From contig NZ_LNNH01000032.1 of NCBI RefSeq assembly GCF_001542915.1, positions 62,001-126,000 on the forward strand: DNA of 64,000 nt, written 5' to 3'. The stretch's first letter is position 1, and every line of letters begins with the position of its first letter. Below the pieces are notes generated by a model. It was not told the origin of the DNA. It did no database searches and worked only from the letters and a program-made list of their open reading frames with translations. Below are positions 60,785 to 64,000 of the stretch, in pieces. The DNA is from Peribacillus simplex (GTDB taxonomy: Bacteria > Bacillota > Bacilli > Bacillales > DSM-1321). A program made the position numbers and the translations under genes.

Positions 60785-63700
60785 TTATTCAACTATTGTT
60801 TTTGCGACTTCTCGTCCAACTACGAGAGGACCATTATCAACTTCAATGACATCTCCGGCTTGCAGCCTCCGAGTCACCCCATTTTCATCCTCAATAAATC
60901 GGCTGTAAATACGGTAACTTCCATCCGGATTGATGACTCCTGCTCCAGTTTGAGTAAGAGAAACTGTTCTCAGTGGCTTTCCGTTAACTATCAAACGGAG
61001 ATTCTGGGTCCCTTCCGGTGCTATGCCCGTAACATAATCTGCATTAGGGGCCACAGGATTCACCTGCAGTTTAACTGCTTCCTTGACTACCGTAATATTG
61101 GCTTGCAAGTTCGACGGAGTCCGTAGACCGTAATCAACCGTAACGATATCGCCTGCTTGTAAGGTTATATTATTTCCATTCTCGTCCACCCCAACATATC
61201 TGCTGTAAATACTGAATGTTCCATCTTGATTGACAGGTGCCGTACGCAATGGTACACCATTTATCAGTAAGCGTACGACCGTTGCTCCTTCCGGCGCAGT
61301 TCCAGTTATCGTTTGGGCATCTGGATACACAGGATCAATCTTTACAGGTTCACTAGGCATGAACTGCACGACTCTAACAGATGAGCTCTTGCTGACATTC
61401 CCTGCCGCGTCTGTCAGGGTGACTGATATGATCGTATTGACAGGCTGATTGGGAATCGCAACCTTGAATTTTCCGTCTGGACCCACTACCCCCGTATAAT
61501 TATTGGAATTAATGGTGACCGTGACATTTGCTTCGGGTTCACCGCTTCCTGTCACTTCTTTACTGTTTGTTGTCACTTCATCCAGTCTCGGTGCATTCGG
61601 AGCCGTTATATCCTTATCCAATAAATCTTTTGCTTTGTTCAGTAAATCTTGCAGGCGGTCTTTTTCGGCACCTCCCGGAAGCTTATTGACCGCTTCTTGG
61701 GCTGTATCAATCGCCCCTTGATTCGTTGTCTCTTTCAATGTGTTGAACTTATCATCCGTGAACAGATCTTCGACTTTGTTCTTCGCATCGTTCAAGTCTT
61801 TTTCGACTTGTTCGTTCTTGTTCAATAAATCTTGGGCGTTATTCAGGAGCTCTTCCAAACGCTCTTTTTCCGGGCCGGCTGGCAATTTATCGACTGCTTC
61901 TTTCGCTTCGTCTATCGCTCCTTGATCCGTACTTCCTTTCAATGTGTCGAACTTATCATCCGTGAACAAATCTTCGACTTTGTTCTTCGCATCGTTCAAG
62001 TCTTTTTCGGCTTGTTCGTTCTTGTTCAATAAATCTTGGGCGTTATTCAGGAGCTCTTCCAGTCGCTCTTTTTCCGGGCCGGCTGGCAATTTATCGACTG
62101 CTTCTTTCGCTTCGTCTATCGCTCCTTGATTCGTACTTCCTTTCAATGTGTCGAACTTATCATCCGTGAACAGATCTTCGACTTTGTTCTTCGCATCGTT
62201 CAACTCTTTTTCGGCTTGTTCGTTCTTGTTCAATAAATCTTTCGCTTTGTTCACTAAATCTTGTAATCGATTTTTTTCCGAACCGGCTGGTAATTTATTG
62301 ACTGCATTTTGGGCTTCGTCAATCGCCGCTTGATTCGTCGAACCTTTCAATGTGTCGAACTTACCGTCGGTAAAGAGATTTTCCACTTTATTCTTCGCTT
62401 CAGCTAGTTCTCTATTTGCTTGACCTTCAACATCCTTTCCTAGTTCAATCTTGCTTGTTTTTCCAAATTCAATATTGAACACGGAGCCCAAGTTCCTTGA
62501 ACCTCCAATAGCTGTGGCTGCGTCATAGCGATAATTAGCATCCCAAGTGAAATCCTTGCCGTCCCTACTCACATAGGTGTTAGGCGTTGGTGATTGCTTC
62601 GTCCATAGCTTGACCATACCCGTATCCATACTCATCGTTAGGTCGGTATAGTTATTATCAATGGCTTGACCTGTAAGTGAGGAAAGTATGACTTTCTCCG
62701 GCTTCTTAAAATTCATTTTCCCTACATTTACCACTTGTATAGCATGTCCATTTTCCGTACTCACTTGAAGCTCTGAGTTTTCATTGATCTCAGTTTCTCC
62801 ATAAGCTAAAATCATTGGCGCTGTCTCTGTACCCGTTCTATTCATCTCGACTTCTGCACCTGATTCAATAATAAATGATTTCAGAATCCCTTTGCCTGTA
62901 ACTCCCTTTAGTCCATCAAAGTTCACCTTTGCATTTTTTCCAATCGTGAAATCCCCATTACCCTCTGTTGGATAAAAGATCCCATACCCACTTTTGCCTG
63001 TTTTGATTTCTACATTAGCGTCAGGTGCAATCTTGAATTGAGGAGTTTTTGAAATTGACCAAATGAGGGCATAGCCATTATTATGAAAAATTTTAGTATC
63101 ACCTTCAATATCAATACTTCCAACTTCCGCCATCTCTTGGGCAGGTGATGACCCTGGCATTATGTCATTAGTAATACTAATCACATTAGTTCCTTTAAAA
63201 ATTGCTTTCCCGTAACGGTTCCAAATCATTTGTGGTCCTAAATACGATACATTTTCGAATACTTGTTCGACATTTTTTGATGCATCGTCTATTGTAATGA
63301 ATCCATAATAATTTTTTCCTTTAATTTTAAGGTCCTTTACAGTGACATTCCGCAATATATTACCCTTTCCATAGTAGAGCCCTCCTGTTGATCCATTCGC
63401 TCCTGTTTCCGATAATGTAAAGTTATTTCCTTCAATCAATATGTTTGATTTTTTCGCTTGAATGTTAATGGGACCGCTTATATCGATGTTTTGTCCAAGT
63501 ATGATTGTCGTAATTCCATTATCAGCTTCCAGCGCAGCCTTTAATTGTGCGAAGTTGGTAACGACGGCTTCATTGGCCACCCTAGCTGTTGCCGCTTTAC
63601 TATCTGATTGGGGTTCCTTTGTTTGTGTACGCGATTCCTGACCTTTGGCCTCAGACTCTTGTTCATTCATAACTTCCTTATTTGGTGTAGATGATTCCTC

Positions 63701-63793
63701 CGCAAATCCTACTGTTGGCATTACTAGTGAACTTGCTAACAAAAATGATGTGGTCATGACGTTAATAGGTTTTAACACTTTACTTTTTTTCAT
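60785..63793 (-). CDS. Large secreted surface protein: beta-helix, four-copy helical repeats, Ig-like domains
   Basis: About 1002 residues. Signal peptide (MKKSKVLKPINVMTTSFLLA..., cleavage near FAE, ~34), then a Glu/Gln-rich linker. Residues ~75-440 look like a pectate-lyase-like beta-helix adhesin domain (FAQLKAALEADNGITTIILG, FKGTNVISITND). Four ~68-residue helical repeats follow (AKNKVEDLFTDDKFDTLKG, KLPAGPEKERLEELLNNA), of the kind annotated as Cry1Ac-D6-related. A bacterial Ig domain (APNAPRLDEVTTNSKEVTGSG) and two ~90-residue Ig-like repeats (IYSRYVGVDENG, IYSRFIEDENG) end it. No LPXTG or S-layer anchor. ATG 63793 is chosen over the longer frame to 63865. Confidence 0.82.
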   Translation of the reverse strand: MKKSKVLKPINVMTTSFLLASSLVMPTVGFAEESSTPNKEVMNEQESEAKGQESRTQTKEPQSDSKAATARVANEAVVTNFAQLKAALEADNGITTIILGQNIDISGPINIQAKKSNILIEGNNFTLSETGANGSTGGLYYGKGNILRNVTVKDLKIKGKNYYGFITIDDASKNVEQVFENVSYLGPQMIWNRYGKAIFKGTNVISITNDIMPGSSPAQEMAEVGSIDIEGDTKIFHNNGYALIWSISKTPQFKIAPDANVEIKTGKSGYGIFYPTEGNGDFTIGKNAKVNFDGLKGVTGKGILKSFIIESGAEVEMNRTGTETAPMILAYGETEINENSELQVSTENGHAIQVVNVGKMNFKKPEKVILSSLTGQAIDNNYTDLTMSMDTGMVKLWTKQSPTPNTYVSRDGKDFTWDANYRYDAATAIGGSRNLGSVFNIEFGKTSKIELGKDVEGQANRELAEAKNKVENLFTDGKFDTLKGSTNQAAIDEAQNAVNKLPAGSEKNRLQDLVNKAKDLLNKNEQAEKELNDAKNKVEDLFTDDKFDTLKGSTNQGAIDEAKEAVDKLPAGPEKERLEELLNNAQDLLNKNEQAEKDLNDAKNKVEDLFTDDKFDTLKGSTDQGAIDEAKEAVDKLPAGPEKERLEELLNNAQDLLNKNEQVEKDLNDAKNKVEDLFTDDKFNTLKETTNQGAIDTAQEAVNKLPGGAEKDRLQDLLNKAKDLLDKDITAPNAPRLDEVTTNSKEVTGSGEPEANVTVTINSNNYTGVVGPDGKFKVAIPNQPVNTIISVTLTDAAGNVSKSSSVRVVQFMPSEPVKIDPVYPDAQTITGTAPEGATVVRLLINGVPLRTAPVNQDGTFSIYSRYVGVDENGNNITLQAGDIVTVDYGLRTPSNLQANITVVKEAVKLQVNPVAPNADYVTGIAPEGTQNLRLIVNGKPLRTVSLTQTGAGVINPDGSYRIYSRFIEDENGVTRRLQAGDVIEVDNGPLVVGREVAKTIVE
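61612..62405. repeat. 204-bp in-frame tandem repeats in the surface-protein gene
   Basis: Four units of 204 bases (68 codons) with equivalent points at about 61768, 61972, 62176 and 62380. The two central units are almost identical over their full length; the outer two are diverged. This is an in-frame array able to expand or contract by recombination. Confidence 0.9.
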
Positions 63794-64000
63794 ATGGATT
63801 TTCACTCCTAAAATGGTAATTTTGGTAGATGACAAATTTATAATACTATTTTTAGGCAAACACATCGTTCCAATAATGGTGAATAAAAATTCATTTTTGA
63901 AACTGCATGTATGCGTAAAAACTTATATATAGTGATTTTGTTTTATATAAAGGTGAAAGATGAAAAATAGAAGGTCGAGGTTCCACTACTTCTGCAAAAA
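63794..64000. other. Upstream region of the large surface-protein gene
   Basis: About 200 bases to the window edge, AT-rich. It holds AGGAG upstream of ATG 63793 and presumably the promoter; no other gene is supported. Confidence 0.4.

Noticed and set aside
61740-62333. Series of plus-strand frames of 61-66 codons repeated every 204 bases
   Set aside because: They are antisense shadows of the tandem repeats in the surface-protein gene.

Overview
The window looks like chromosomal DNA of a low-GC, endospore-forming Bacillaceae member. Protein order and sequence recall Bacillus and Peribacillus: a yvgN-type reductase, ykaA-pit, adeR-ald, the glcU-gdh pair, kimA behind a c-di-AMP riboswitch, and a capAB-ywqE-epsCLMN-type exopolysaccharide block. 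This placement rests on remembered family sequences, not on a search. No rRNA, tRNA, CRISPR array or intact mobile element was seen.

Layout. 1-2.3 kb: the end of an RluA-type pseudouridine synthase, a GlsB/YeaQ membrane protein and an aldo/keto reductase. 2.6-5.5 kb: two near-identical PiT phosphate transporters, the second behind a DUF47 partner, each preceded by the same promoter architecture. 5.6-9.1 kb: adeR, an EcsC-family gene and ald. 9.4-14.2 kb: a GlcD-like flavoprotein, P5C reductase, a DHA2 efflux pump with a double palindromic operator, and 3-methyladenine glycosylase. 14.3-18.6 kb: envelope genes (glycosyltransferase, DedA, polysaccharide deacetylase, hexapeptide acyltransferase). 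19.5-22.8 kb: a 2-keto-acid decarboxylase divergent from a PAS/sigma-54 activator.

22.9-37.7 kb is the most distinctive part. A minus-strand operon runs: sugar-binding lipoprotein, two ABC permeases (no ATPase), FAD-dependent oxidoreductase, GH38 alpha-mannosidase, a fused ROK-kinase/RpiR-regulator protein, a CE7 acetyl-esterase, a DUF4127 protein, then a decayed nanE (ManNAc-6-P epimerase). It faces a secreted GH10-like glycosidase gene. The space between them carries two cre sites and two TGAAA...TTTCA palindromes. It reads as a catabolite-repressed system for taking up and dismantling an acetylated, mannose-type glycan, with loss of one branch.

37.8-42.4 kb: an FMN reductase, two tandem paralogous secreted proteins of unrecognised family separated by a decayed IS3-type transposase and both preceded by a Fur/Zur-like box, then glcU-gdh. 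42.5-48.2 kb: a 41-bp tandem repeat, kimA with its c-di-AMP riboswitch, two small ORFs, a truncated amino-acid permease, and a GntR regulator with a CynX-type MFS carrier. 48.8-51.5 kb: a Mga/AtxA-like regulator and two small genes. 51.6-59.6 kb: an eight-gene operon for UDP-sugar oxidation, tyrosine-kinase/phosphatase control, and a complete PglF/E/D/C-like set for di-N-acetylbacillosamine, with no glycosyltransferase or flippase beside it. 60.1-63.8 kb: a lipoprotein and a large secreted repeat protein.

Start codons were moved from the longest reading frame wherever a Shine-Dalgarno sequence or family length favoured an internal start; each case is stated.
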